Source of the DNA: Myxococcales bacterium
GTDB lineage: Bacteria > Myxococcota_A > Bradymonadia > UBA7976 > UBA1532
NCBI GenBank assembly: GCA_020633435.1
Contig: JACKDP010000005.1
Location: 310,001-374,000 of the forward strand
Direction of reading: 5' to 3'
Length of the DNA stretch: 64,000 bases
Every line of letters starts with the position of its first letter. Within the stretch, counting starts at the first letter, position 1. The position numbers were made by a program, and so were the translations under genes. Below, in pieces: positions 8,015-16,149 of this stretch. The notes under the pieces are model-generated. The model was not told the origin of the DNA, searched no databases, and worked only from the letters and a program-made list of their open reading frames with translations.

Positions 8015-9736
8015 ATGCGGAACGGACGCTGGCTGCTGCTGCTGGGGCTCTGCCTCGTGGGCTGTGATGATGGGGACGACGGCGATGACGGCGATGAGGA
8101 CGGCGGGGTGGCCGACCAGGGGGTCGCGCCCACGGCCGACTTCCCCCCCGCGGGGGCCGACCTGGTCTTCGCCGCCATCGGTGACTTCGGTGACACCGTC
8201 GACCTCGCCGACGACGACACCGACACCCGCGCCGTCGCCGATCGCATCAAGTCGTGGGATCCCGCCTTCATCCTGACGGTGGGGGACAATGACTACAGCG
8301 ACGCCGAGTTCGCCGGCACGAACCGGGGCCTGGAGCTGGGCGTCGGCCAGTACTTCCATGACTACATCGGTGACTACACCGGCAGCGCCGGGCCGGGCTC
8401 GGCCGAGAACCGCTTCTTCCCCATCCCCGGCGACCATGACTATGGGGATGACTGCGACAACCCCCGCCTCGATGACTACCTGGCCTACTTCACCCTGCCC
8501 GGCGTCGAGGGCGACGAGCGCTACTACCGCGTCCGCCGCGGCGACGTGGAGGTCTTCGCCCTCGACACCATCATCGACTGCCACCAGGACGACGGCGCCT
8601 TCCTCGCCCGCCAGGCCGCGTGGCTGGCGGCGGCCGCCGCCGACTCCGACGCGCGCTTCAAGATCGTGCTCGTGCACCAGCCCCCGTACTCCTCCGGCGC
8701 CCGCCATGGCAGCGCCGAGCACACCCAGCTCGACTACGCCGGCATGGGCATCGACCTGGTGCTCGCGGGGGACGACCACATCTACGAGCGCGTCGAGCGC
8801 GACGGCGTGACGTACCTCGTCATCGGCCTCGGCGGCGTCGACCGCCACGAGATCGGCGCCCCCGTCGAGGGCAGCGTCGTCCGCTTCGCCGACGCCTACG
8901 GCGCCCTCGGCCTGGCGGTCGCCCGCGGCCAGCTCCACGTCGCCTTCATCACCGACGCCGGCCGCGTCGTCGACCGCTTCGCCCTCGGCGAGGCCACCGC
9001 GCCCACCTGGTACCAGCCCGGGGTGGAGACGCGCTGGCAGTGGCAGCTCCAGGGCACCGTCAACGCCAGCTACGACGTCGAGGCCTATGACATCGACCTG
9101 CTGCTCAACGACGCCGCCACCATCGCGAGCCTCAAGGCCGCGGGACACAAGGTGATTTGCTACTTCTCGGCCGGCTCCTACGAGGACTTCCGGGCGGACG
9201 CTGGCGAGTTCCTGCCCGCCGATCTGGGCGCCACCCTCGATGGCTTCCCCGACGAGCGCTGGCTCGACGTCCGCTCCCCGAACGTCCTGCGCATCATGCG
9301 CGCCCGCCTCGACGTCGCCATGCAGAAGGGCTGCGACGCCGTCGAGCCCGACAACATGGATGGCTACGCCAATGACAACGGCGTGGGCCTGACCGCCGCC
9401 GACCAGCTCACCTACAACCGCCTCATCGCCGACGAGGCCCACCAGCGTGGCCTGGGCGTCGGCCTCAAGAACGACCTGGACCAGATCCCCGCCCTCGTCG
9501 ACGCCTTCGACTTCGCCGTCAACGAGCAGTGCCATGAGTACGACGAGTGCGAGGCCCTCGCGCCCTTCACCGCGGCCGGCAAGGCCGTCTTCGTGGCCGA
9601 GTACGCGGCCCCGTACGTCCAGGACGCCGACCGCCGCGCCCGCATGTGCACGGACGCCCGCGGCCGCAATCTGCGCACCCTCGTCCTGCCCGAAGACCTG
9701 GATGACAGCTTCCGGCACAGCTGCGACGCCGAGTAG
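8015..9736 (+). CDS. Lipoprotein: metallophosphoesterase fused to GH114
   Basis: The protein has 573 residues. The signal 'LLLLGLCLVGC' gives lipidation at Cys17, followed by an Asp/Gly-rich tail. Residues about 45-320 form a purple-acid-phosphatase-like domain: 'FAAIGDFGD', 'VGDNDYSD', 'IPGDHDYGDD' (GDHD in place of GNHD), 'HQPPYSSG' and 'GDDHIYERV' (GDDH in place of GHxH). Residues about 330-570 match family GH114 (endo-alpha-1,4-polygalactosaminidase): 'YDIDLL', 'KVICYFSAGSYEDFR', 'GCDAVEPDNMDGY', 'LGVGLKND' and 'NEQCHEYDEC'. The protein should sit on the cell surface and may cut galactosamine polymers and remove phosphate. The next gene is convergent, with its stop 14 bp away, and also carries a metallophosphoesterase domain. 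Confidence 0.88.
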   Translation: MRNGRWLLLLGLCLVGCDDGDDGDDGDEDGGVADQGVAPTADFPPAGADLVFAAIGDFGDTVDLADDDTDTRAVADRIKSWDPAFILTVGDNDYSDAEFAGTNRGLELGVGQYFHDYIGDYTGSAGPGSAENRFFPIPGDHDYGDDCDNPRLDDYLAYFTLPGVEGDERYYRVRRGDVEVFALDTIIDCHQDDGAFLARQAAWLAAAAADSDARFKIVLVHQPPYSSGARHGSAEHTQLDYAGMGIDLVLAGDDHIYERVERDGVTYLVIGLGGVDRHEIGAPVEGSVVRFADAYGALGLAVARGQLHVAFITDAGRVVDRFALGEATAPTWYQPGVETRWQWQLQGTVNASYDVEAYDIDLLLNDAATIASLKAAGHKVICYFSAGSYEDFRADAGEFLPADLGATLDGFPDERWLDVRSPNVLRIMRARLDVAMQKGCDAVEPDNMDGYANDNGVGLTAADQLTYNRLIADEAHQRGLGVGLKNDLDQIPALVDAFDFAVNEQCHEYDECEALAPFTAAGKAVFVAEYAAPYVQDADRRARMCTDARGRNLRTLVLPEDLDDSFRHSCDAE

Positions 9737-9749
9737 AGCCGCCGCGCCC

Positions 9750-12295
9750 TCAGCGGCGCCGCCGCACCAGCGCCACGAGCACCAGCAGCAGGCCGCTGAC
9801 GGGCGCGCCGCGGCCGGGGGCGGCGCGGCAGTCGTCGGACGGCGCGGGCGCGTCGACGGCGGCGGCATCGTCCGCGCGAGCGGCGTCGGCTGGCGTCGCG
9901 TCGGTGCGGGCCGCGTCGGGTCGGGCTGCGTCAATCGGGCCGCGTCCGGTCGGGCCGCGTCCACCAGCCTCATGTCGGGTCGGGCCGCGTCGGGTCGGGC
10001 CGCGTCCACCAGCCTCATGTCGGGGCAGGCCGCGTCCGGCCGGGCCGCGTCCGGCCGGGCCGCGTCCGGCCGGGCCGCGTCCGGCCGGGCCGCGTCCGCA
10101 GGCACGCCCGCGTCCACCGTCGCGTCGCCCACCCCGGCGTCGACCCCCGCGTCAGGATCCCCAACGGGATCAGCGGGTTCCAGCGGGGGCGCCTCGGCGC
10201 ACGCGCTACCCCCGAGCCGCAGGAAGACGTCGTCGAAGTAGCTGTCGTTGTCCTGGCCCGCGAGGCGCGTCCCCATCAGCACCACGTCCACGCGGCGGGT
10301 GCCCACGGGCAGCTCGGCCGCCCCCTCGACGCGCCGCCAGCCCGCGGCGGCACGTCCAATCCGGGGGCTCGCCCCCAGCGGCGCCCCCGCCGCCCCGACG
10401 AAGCGCAGCTCCATCTCCGCCCGGTCAGCGCCGTTGTAGTCGGCCATCATGGCCCCGTAGCTGGCCACCAGCCCGCCCGCGTCGATGTCGTCGGCCAGGT
10501 CGTCGACGCCCAGCCGCTGCACCAGCTCCGCATACGGGGAGCTGTCGCACAGGCCCCCCACGGCGAAGTAGCGCTGCCCCGCGAACGGGTCGACGCCCTG
10601 GCACTCGCCGGCCGGCAGGGACTCGCTGACCCCCGCGGCCTCGACCCAGGCGTCGAGGCCCTGCTCCGCGCCGGGGTTCTGCACGCGGTTGCCCTCGACG
10701 GGCCCCGTCCGGAACGCCACGGGGGCCGACCACGGGCTCCAGCCGAGGCTGTCATCGCGGTAGCGCACCCGCCAGCAGGCCTCGGCCTCGGGGGCGAAGC
10801 CCTCCACCCGCTCGTCGGTCAGGTCGTCCCCGGCCTGGGTGTCGACCTCGAAGTACCAGTTGCGATCCTGGCGCCAGCTCTCCCAGATCACCGCGTCGAA
10901 GTCCTCGCAATCACTGGCGATCTGCCAGTGGCTCCCCTGGTGGGCGTCGCCCTCGTGCTCGTCGAAGGGGCTCGCGGCGAGCGTGAAGCAGTCCGGGTTC
11001 ACGGCCTCTGCCAGGGTGGGGAAGCGGCCGACGGGGGCCTCGGGCGCGTGGTTGTGGCGGCGGACGCGGATGAAGTCGCGCACCACGTTCTGCACCCGCG
11101 CGCCCGGCTGGCCGTGCCCCAGGCGCGTCAGGCGAAACTCCGGCTGTTCGCCGCCCTCCACCTCGGCCAGCACGAAGCCGTACTCGTCCTGGGACACGAC
11201 GAACTCGTCGTAATCGCGCTGGGCGTACTCGCCCCACCGATCCAGGTTGCCCCCGGCGCTGGCGACGTTCACCCACAGGTGCTGGTGGTCGCGGGACTGC
11301 CCCCGCGAGTAGCCGTGGGTGTGCCCGAAGAAGTGCAGGCTGGGCTTGCCGCAGTCCGCGCTGAACGCCTCCAGCCGCGCCACGACCTCGCCGGTGTAGT
11401 CCAGCTCGCCCACGGGCCACAGCTCCGACAGGTGCGGGTGGTGGAGCTGGGCGAACACGAAGTCGATGGTGTCCTCGGCGCAGGCCTCGGCGAGCACCAG
11501 GTCGAGCCAGTCGAGCTGCTGCTGGAGCGTGAAGCCCAGGTTCGAGTCGAGGCCAATGACGCGCAGGTTGGCGTGATCCAGGTACCACCAGTGCTCGAGC
11601 CACGGCGCCGTGCCGTTCTCGGGCAGCACGAAGTACTGCCAGAAGAAGGGCGTGTTCAGCTCGTGGTTGCCCGGCACGGGGTAGACCGGCACGCGGGAGA
11701 ACAGGGGCTGCCCCGGCGCGAAGAACTCCTCGCGCCACTGCCGGATGTCCAGGCCGTTGTCCACCAGGTCGCCAGGGATGAGGGCCATGGCCAGCTCCCC
11801 CGGCAGGTCGGGGCCGAACCGCTCGGTGACGTACGCGATGACGCCATCCTCGATGATCTCGCCGAAGACCTCGGGGGCGCCCCGATCGATCTGCATGTCG
11901 CTCATCGCCACGAGGCGGAAGGGGTGCACGGCGCCGGGCGCTGGCGGGGTGACGAAGTCGGTCACGGCGCTCACCGCGTCCCCCGTGCGGACGCGATAGA
12001 AGTACCGCGTCGCGGGCCGCAGGCCGGCCAGCCGGGTGATGTGGTGCTGGCCCCCGAAGGTGGCCGTGGCGTCCCCCTCGGCGACCTGCCCGAGCCCCTC
12101 GTCCGGCCCCCACTCCACCCGCGACTGGGCCCCCGCGCTCGTCTCCCACGCGATGGTCACCCCGTCGGGCGTCGCGAGCTGCAGGTAGGGCTCGATGCGG
12201 AACTCCTGGCCGAGCGCCGGGGGCGCGGCGGCGAGGACGGCGAGGGCGGTGAGGGCGGTGAGGATGGTGGCCGGCAGCGGGATCGATGACTTCAT
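9750..12295 (-). pseudogene. Purple-acid-phosphatase-like surface protein, frameshifted tail
   Basis: A signal peptide ('LTALAVLAAAPPALGQ') leads into a PAP N-terminal beta domain ('RIEPYLQLATPDGVTIAWET'). Next comes a metallophosphoesterase domain: 'AMSDMQID', 'PGDLVDNG', 'VPGNHELN', 'QLHHPH' and 'FFGHTHGYSRG' near residue 323. A further domain of about 190 residues, with a carbohydrate-binding look, runs to about residue 725. Asp-Ala-Ala-Arg-Pro repeats follow. One 15-bp unit has only 14 bp (9928-9941), which breaks the frame. In the restored frame the protein ends with an Asp/Ala-rich linker, a Cys, a hydrophobic stretch 'VSGLLLVLVALV' and RRRR at 9750, a MYXO-CTERM-like sorting tail. The defect may be a sequencing error or a true on/off switch. 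It follows the ECF sigma gene by 40 bp. Confidence 0.8.
9890..10110 (-). repeat. Tandem 15-bp repeats coding Asp-Ala-Ala-Arg-Pro
   Basis: On the plus strand the unit is gcgtccggccgggcc and close variants, about ten copies, with two interruptions coding 'DMRLV'. All units are 15 bp except the 14-bp unit gcgtcaatcgggcc at 9928-9941. The array encodes the linker before the C-terminal anchor of the PAP-like protein. Confidence 0.9.
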
Positions 12296-12335
12296 CCATC
12301 GAGGGGTACGCGATCGGACCCGCCGCGGCCAGCCC

Positions 12336-12851
12336 TCAGCTCGCCATGCAGAGGCGCAGGGCGTTGCGCGCCCGGAGCAGCAGCACGGCGACGTGGCCAG
12401 GGGTCAGGCCGAGCGCGGCCGCCGTCTCGCCGCCGGAGAGCTCGTCCATGCAGCGTAACTGCACGACGTTCCTCTGGATTTCCCCCAGGCGCTGCACACA
12501 CCCGAGCAAGGTGACGTGGGCCTCGGCCGCGGCGATGAGCGCCTCGACCGAGGGCCCGCCGTCGAGCAGCGGCGCGTCTTCGACGGGCGCGTGCGGCCGG
12601 GCGCGGTGGTGCCGGCGCCGGGCGTTGCGGGCCGCGTTGCGCACGATGACCGCGAGCAGCGCGAAGGCGTCGTCGTCGGCCTCCACCAGCGTCCGCGCCT
12701 GGGGCAGCCCCAGGAACGTCGCGAAGGCCTCCTGGACGGCGTCCAGCGCCTCCTCACCCGTCAGGCCCTGCTGCACGGCCACCCCGGCGAGCCGCCGGGT
12801 GTGGGTCCGCGCGAGCCCGTCGACCCAGCCCGTGAACGCACCGCCGCTCAT
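12336..12851 (-). CDS. ECF-type RNA polymerase sigma factor
   Basis: This 171-residue protein has the two-domain plan of sigma-70 family ECF factors. The sigma-2 region covers 'LTGEEALDAVQEAFATFL' and 'DAFALLAVIVRNAARNARRR'. The sigma-4 helix-turn-helix covers 'LGEIQRNVVQLRCMDELSGG' and 'ETAAALGLTPGHVAVLLLRA'. The ATG at 12851 has a GAGGAGG Shine-Dalgarno. No anti-sigma gene is visible next to it. It lies between a YHS-domain gene (10 bp upstream) and the PAP-like surface protein (40 bp downstream), all on the minus strand, so it probably drives or belongs to that operon. Confidence 0.85.
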   Translation of the reverse strand: MSGGAFTGWVDGLARTHTRRLAGVAVQQGLTGEEALDAVQEAFATFLGLPQARTLVEADDDAFALLAVIVRNAARNARRRHHRARPHAPVEDAPLLDGGPSVEALIAAAEAHVTLLGCVQRLGEIQRNVVQLRCMDELSGGETAAALGLTPGHVAVLLLRARNALRLCMAS

Positions 12852-12861
12852 CCACCCCTCC

Positions 12862-13338
12862 TCACAGGCTGCCGGCCGGCCGCGACCGGATCGTGGCCCA
12901 CTGGGCGTCAGCCCGGGCGATGTGCCCCGCGACGTCCGCCGAGAACTTCTCGGCGATGGCCGGGGCCAGGTTCAGGTACAGCTTGCCATCCCGGACGAGG
13001 AACACGGCAGGGTGGCCGTCGAACTTCTTGCCGACGCTCGCCCCGTAGGCGCAGAAGCCGCCGTACTGGGGCGCGTACTTCGCGGGGTTCGCCTCGAAGG
13101 TGGCCCGGTGCGCGGCGCTCGCGAAGTAGTACGTCGCGTCCTGGTAGACGCTCGCGTGCTCTGCCGAGCCCAGCACCGGCCGCCCGTCGGTGAAGTACGC
13201 GACCGGATCATGGCCGTGCAGCGCGAGGGGCTTCCCGGTGAGGGTGCCGCCGACGGACACGTTCACCTCGTCCTCGGCGAGGGCGGCGGTGGCGGTGCAG
13301 GCGAGGGCGAAGACGAGGGCGATACGCAGGGTGCTCAT
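12862..13338 (-). CDS. Exported YHS-domain protein
   Basis: This is a 158-residue protein with a cleavable signal peptide ('IALVFALACTATAALAED'). Its single domain resembles the YHS family: 'KPLALHGHDPVAYFTDGRPV', 'YYFASAAHRATFEANPAKYA' and 'QYGGFCAYG'. YHS domains are small, Cys-containing and often metal-related; members with this pattern are periplasmic. The start is ATG 13338, preceded by GGAGGT at the right distance. A longer reading from 13602 would place the signal peptide inside the protein and is rejected. It is the first gene of a YHS / sigma / phosphatase operon. Confidence 0.8.
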   Translation of the reverse strand: MSTLRIALVFALACTATAALAEDEVNVSVGGTLTGKPLALHGHDPVAYFTDGRPVLGSAEHASVYQDATYYFASAAHRATFEANPAKYAPQYGGFCAYGASVGKKFDGHPAVFLVRDGKLYLNLAPAIAEKFSADVAGHIARADAQWATIRSRPAGSL

Positions 13339-13501
13339 GGGACCTCCAGAGTGACGCGCGGCCCGACCAGCCGCTGTGCAGAGAGGTCCCGAGGGCGCCC
13401 GCCATGACAGGCGGCGGAGCGAGAAATTTGCAAAGTCCTGAAATGAAATCGGAAAACAGTCCAGCGGCCGCTCCGGGTCGCCTCGACGTCGCAGGCCTCC
13501 C
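13339..13501. promoter_or_regulatory. AT-richer intergenic region upstream of YHS operon
   Basis: This 163-bp gap contains a stretch (about 13419-13460) clearly richer in A/T than its surroundings. It is the likely promoter region of the minus-strand YHS / ECF sigma operon. No clear -35/-10 pair can be fixed by eye. Confidence 0.35.
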
Positions 13502-13960
13502 TCACTGCGGCGGCCGCGGCCGCCCGGGCGGCCAGCCACAGACCATCTCCTGTCGAAGGCGATCGCAGATGTCTTCGTTGCCAGACAGCACCACCACGCC
13601 ATTCACGACATCACACCGCGTGTAGTGTGTGAATATCGTAAGGAGACATCCACAGAGACGCTGAGGGGCGAGTCCATCGCAGACTTCCCCATCGATCACG
13701 AAGGGATCGATCCAGTCGCACACCCCGAAGCCCTCGCAGTGCCTGCAGAAGACCGCCTCCGTCCCCGGGCGAGTACAAGCCTGGCAGCAGGCACCGGCCA
13801 CGTCCATGTCCAGCGTGGCCACGTCCATGTCGAGGGCGGTCGCGTCGGACACCCCGGTGTCACCAGGCGCCACATCGGGCGGAGGGGGGTCTGGCTCCTG
13901 GCAGGCGCCGATGAGGAAGCCGCCGAGAGCGACACTCGCCAGAACATGCCTCGACTTCAG
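13502..13960 (-). CDS. Cys-rich lipoprotein, probable CTG start
   Basis: The protein has about 152 residues. A lipoprotein signal, 'LASVALGGFLIGAC', gives lipidation near residue 18. An Asp-rich linker with 'LDMDVATLDMDVA' follows, then a compact domain with about 12 Cys. No ATG, GTG or TTG lies at a sensible place. A CTG at 13960 sits 5-6 nt after a strong GGAGGT Shine-Dalgarno and is the best start. The domain pattern (CC.AC, G.EA.FC, GE.C.GLA, LC.CL, VxGVxV) is shared with the neighbour at 14011-14385, so they are tandem paralogs. The function is unknown. They look less G+C-rich than their neighbours and may be acquired. Confidence 0.6.
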   Translation of the reverse strand: MKSRHVLASVALGGFLIGACQEPDPPPPDVAPGDTGVSDATALDMDVATLDMDVAGACCQACTRPGTEAVFCRHCEGFGVCDWIDPFVIDGEVCDGLAPQRLCGCLLTIFTHYTRCDVVNGVVVLSGNEDICDRLRQEMVCGWPPGRPRPPQ

Positions 13961-14010
13961 AGGAGACCTCCCCCCGACTCTGTGCCAGCTGGTCGTCGAT
14001 TGCGGCTGCA

Positions 14011-14385
14011 CTACATCCCCCCGTCCGAGGGCCACCCGCATTGCGGGGAAGGGGGGGGCCAGACTGGATCTCTTTGAGAGGTGAACACGGCGACACCGTC
14101 GACCAGCTCGCACGGCTGCCGAAAGAGCTCGGCCAGGCAGGCACAGAGCGGCTCGCCGGCGAGCCCGTAGCAGATCTCGCCGTGGAACAACTGGTTCACG
14201 CGCCAGCACTCGTAGTATCCATACTGGGGGAAGCTATCACAGAAGGTAGCCTCCGGGCCGTCGGACCGGCAGGCCGAGCAACAAGACGCATCCACGCTGC
14301 CGTCACTCGCCTGGGCGTCCAGGGCCTGCTCACTCGGGTCCGCCTCCTGGCAACCCGAGAAGACTCCAAGTCCCAGGGCGAGCAC
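14011..14385 (-). pseudogene. Cys-rich lipoprotein paralog, 5' end cut by IS element
   Basis: This reading frame encodes 'LALGLGVFSGCQEADPSEQ' (end of a lipoprotein signal) and then a Cys-rich domain of about 85 residues like that of the gene at 13502-13960. The IS3-family element begins at 14416, only about 30 bp upstream of the GTG at 14385. No Shine-Dalgarno or full signal-peptide start is found in that gap. The IS probably separated the gene from its start and promoter, although GTG 14385 could still give a short signal peptide. Confidence 0.55.
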
Positions 14386-14465
14386 CAGCGCCTCAAGGCT
14401 GAACGGAAGGCAGGGTGAACCGCCCCAGCTTTCCCGGAGACCCCGATACTTGAGAGGATGGGGAC

Positions 14466-14783
14466 ATGGGAAGAACGAAGTACTCGCCTGAGGTCAAGGA
14501 GCGCGCCGTCCGGCTCGTACACGAAGCCAAGGCCAGCCACGGCTCCGAGTGGGCGGCCATCACCTCGATCGCCACGAAGATCGGCTGCAACGCCGAGACG
14601 CTTCGGAACTGGGTTCGCCTGGCGGAGCGCGAGCAGAGCCCGCAGGCGGACTCGGCGGCGTCAGAACAGCAGCGAATTCGCGAGCTTGAGCGCGAGGTTC
14701 GGGAGCTGCGCCAGGCGAACGAGATCCTGCGCAAGGCGTCCGCCTATTTCGCGTTGGCGGAGCTCGACCGCCGACCGCGATGA
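14466..14783 (+). CDS. IS3-family transposase OrfA
   Basis: This 105-residue DNA-binding subunit has an N-terminal helix-turn-helix ('KYSPEVKERAVRLVHE', 'ITSIATKIGCNAETLRNWVR') and then a leucine-zipper-like helix ('IRELEREVRELRQANEILRK'). It ends with 'AYFALAELDRRPR', a common end for IS3-family OrfA. It overlaps OrfB by ATGA. No A-rich slippery heptamer is seen at the junction, so OrfB may be made by coupled re-initiation instead of the usual -1 frameshift. Confidence 0.92.
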   Translation: MGRTKYSPEVKERAVRLVHEAKASHGSEWAAITSIATKIGCNAETLRNWVRLAEREQSPQADSAASEQQRIRELEREVRELRQANEILRKASAYFALAELDRRPR

Positions 14784-15682
14784 TGGTGTCGTTCATCGAC
14801 GAGCACCGGGCGAAGTTCGGGGTCGAGCCGATCTGCAGGGTGCTGCCGATCGCCCCATCGACGTACTACGAGCATCGACGTCGGCGCCGCGAGCCCGCAC
14901 GGCGTCCTCATCGGGAGCTGCGCGACGAGCAGCTTCGCGAGGACGTCGTTCGGGTCTGGACCGAGAACCGAGGCGTCTACGGTGCTCGGAAGGTCTGGCG
15001 CCAGCTGCTTCGAGAGAAGGCCCAGGTCGCACGCTGCACGGTCGAGCGCCTGATGCGCGCTGAGGGCCTGCAGGGCGTGGTTCGCGGCCGAAAGCCGAGG
15101 ACCACGGTCCCGAACGACCTGGCCCCGCGGCCAGAGGATCGGGTCAACCGGCAGTTCTGCGCCAGCGAGCCCAACCGGCTCTGGGTCGCCGACCTGACCT
15201 ACGTCGCGACCTGGGCCGGGTTCGTCTACACCGCGTTCGTCATCGACGTCTTCGCTCGGACCATCGTGGGCTGGCGCGTCTCGTCGTCCCTGCGAACCGA
15301 CCTGGCCCTCGACGCGCTGGACCAGGCCATCCACGCGAGGTCGGTGGGTGACGGCCTGATCCACCACAGCGATCGCGGCTCGCAATACCTTGCGATTCGG
15401 TACACCGAGCGGCTGGCCGAAGCGGGCATCGAGGGCTCCGTGGGGCGAGTCGGGGACAGCTACGACAACGCGCTGGCGGAGACCGTGATGGGCCTCTACA
15501 AGGCCGAATTGATTAGACTTCAAGGCCCCTGGCGCAGCCTCGAGGCGGTCGAGCACGCGACATTGGACTGGGTGCACTGGTACAACACGAAGCGGCTGCA
15601 CGGGCAGCTGGGGTACGTGCCCCCTCGGGAGTTCGAGGCGGCATTCCTGGAGGGTCAGGTCGTCCAGTCGAGGGCGGCGTGA
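14780..15682 (+). CDS. IS3-family transposase OrfB (DDE integrase)
   Basis: This is a 300-residue transposase. The N-terminal HTH_21-like part ('RGVYGARKVWRQLLRE') is followed by the integrase core with the DDE triad: Asp in 'LWVADLTYVATW', Asp in 'IHHSDRGSQYLA' and Glu in 'YDNALAETVMGLYKAEL'. 'YNTKRLHGQLGYVPP' closes the domain. The frame is complete and the catalytic residues are intact, so the element could still be active. The start is ATG 14780, inside the OrfA stop. Confidence 0.95.
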   Translation: MMVSFIDEHRAKFGVEPICRVLPIAPSTYYEHRRRRREPARRPHRELRDEQLREDVVRVWTENRGVYGARKVWRQLLREKAQVARCTVERLMRAEGLQGVVRGRKPRTTVPNDLAPRPEDRVNRQFCASEPNRLWVADLTYVATWAGFVYTAFVIDVFARTIVGWRVSSSLRTDLALDALDQAIHARSVGDGLIHHSDRGSQYLAIRYTERLAEAGIEGSVGRVGDSYDNALAETVMGLYKAELIRLQGPWRSLEAVEHATLDWVHWYNTKRLHGQLGYVPPREFEAAFLEGQVVQSRAA

Positions 15683-15721
15683 CTCAAGCAAACCGGTCTC
15701 CGGAGATCCCGGGGCGGTTCA

Positions 15722-16149
15722 TGGCTGTTGTGGTCGGGAAATCGGGTGTCTTCAAGTACGAATCTCAACCTCCGTCTGACCAGGAGGAGCTTGCTCGTGA
15801 GGAGGTGTTCGCCACTTGTCTGATCCAGCATGCCGATTGCCCTGATCATCTGCCTGCTGCTGACGGTAGACGGGGGAGAGAAGTCCAGGCTACCTGTTTC
15901 TTGATCTTTCTAAAAAGGCGTTTTTTTTCAATACTTGCAATGGTGATGTCGCCGGCTGGCCGCCCGAGCCGGTGACGTGGAGCGTCCCGGGGGGGGGTGG
16001 CTGCGCCGCGAACCGCACCTCGGCATGCCGACCTCCGCCGCGCTGCCGGTTCGGCGACGCAACCTGCTGAAATCACTCGCTCCATGCAGCATTGCCGGCC
16101 TGCCAGGGCGGCGGTATGCTCCCACCAGGCAACCCCGCTGGAGCACCCC
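15722..16149. other. Intergenic region right of the IS element
   Basis: These 428 bp have no convincing gene. Composition is less G+C-rich than elsewhere, with a stretch of T (15909-15917) after TAAAAAGGCG that could end transcription from the left. A frame of 84 codons starting at the last base of the IS (15721) has no recognisable product. The region may be the remains of sequence that arrived with the IS. Confidence 0.4.

Larger units (their letters stand above)
14416..15721 (+). mobile_element. IS3-family insertion sequence
   Basis: This 1306-bp element encodes OrfA and OrfB. The terminal inverted repeats both begin TGAACCGCCCC and share CGGAGACC further in (about 22 of 27 bases; left 14416-14442, right 15695-15721). 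The ends are TG...CA, as is usual for IS3. The flanking bases (ggg left, tgg right) do not give a clear target duplication, so the copy is old or has recombined. It lies directly upstream of the Cys-rich lipoprotein frame at 14011-14385. A relic of the same ends lies at 26031-26101. Confidence 0.92.

Noticed and set aside
9890..10110. Repeat array as a CRISPR
   Set aside because: The units are 15 bp in tandem without spacers, within a coding linker.
14740..14790. Programmed -1 frameshift between OrfA and OrfB
   Set aside because: There is no slippery A-rich heptamer, and the ATGA overlap explains OrfB translation.
14406..15730. Target-site duplication of the IS element
   Set aside because: The flanks ggg and tgg differ, so no duplication can be claimed.
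15721..15975. 84-codon frame starting at the last base of the IS
   Set aside because: It has no domain or clear ribosome site, and its start depends on the IS end.
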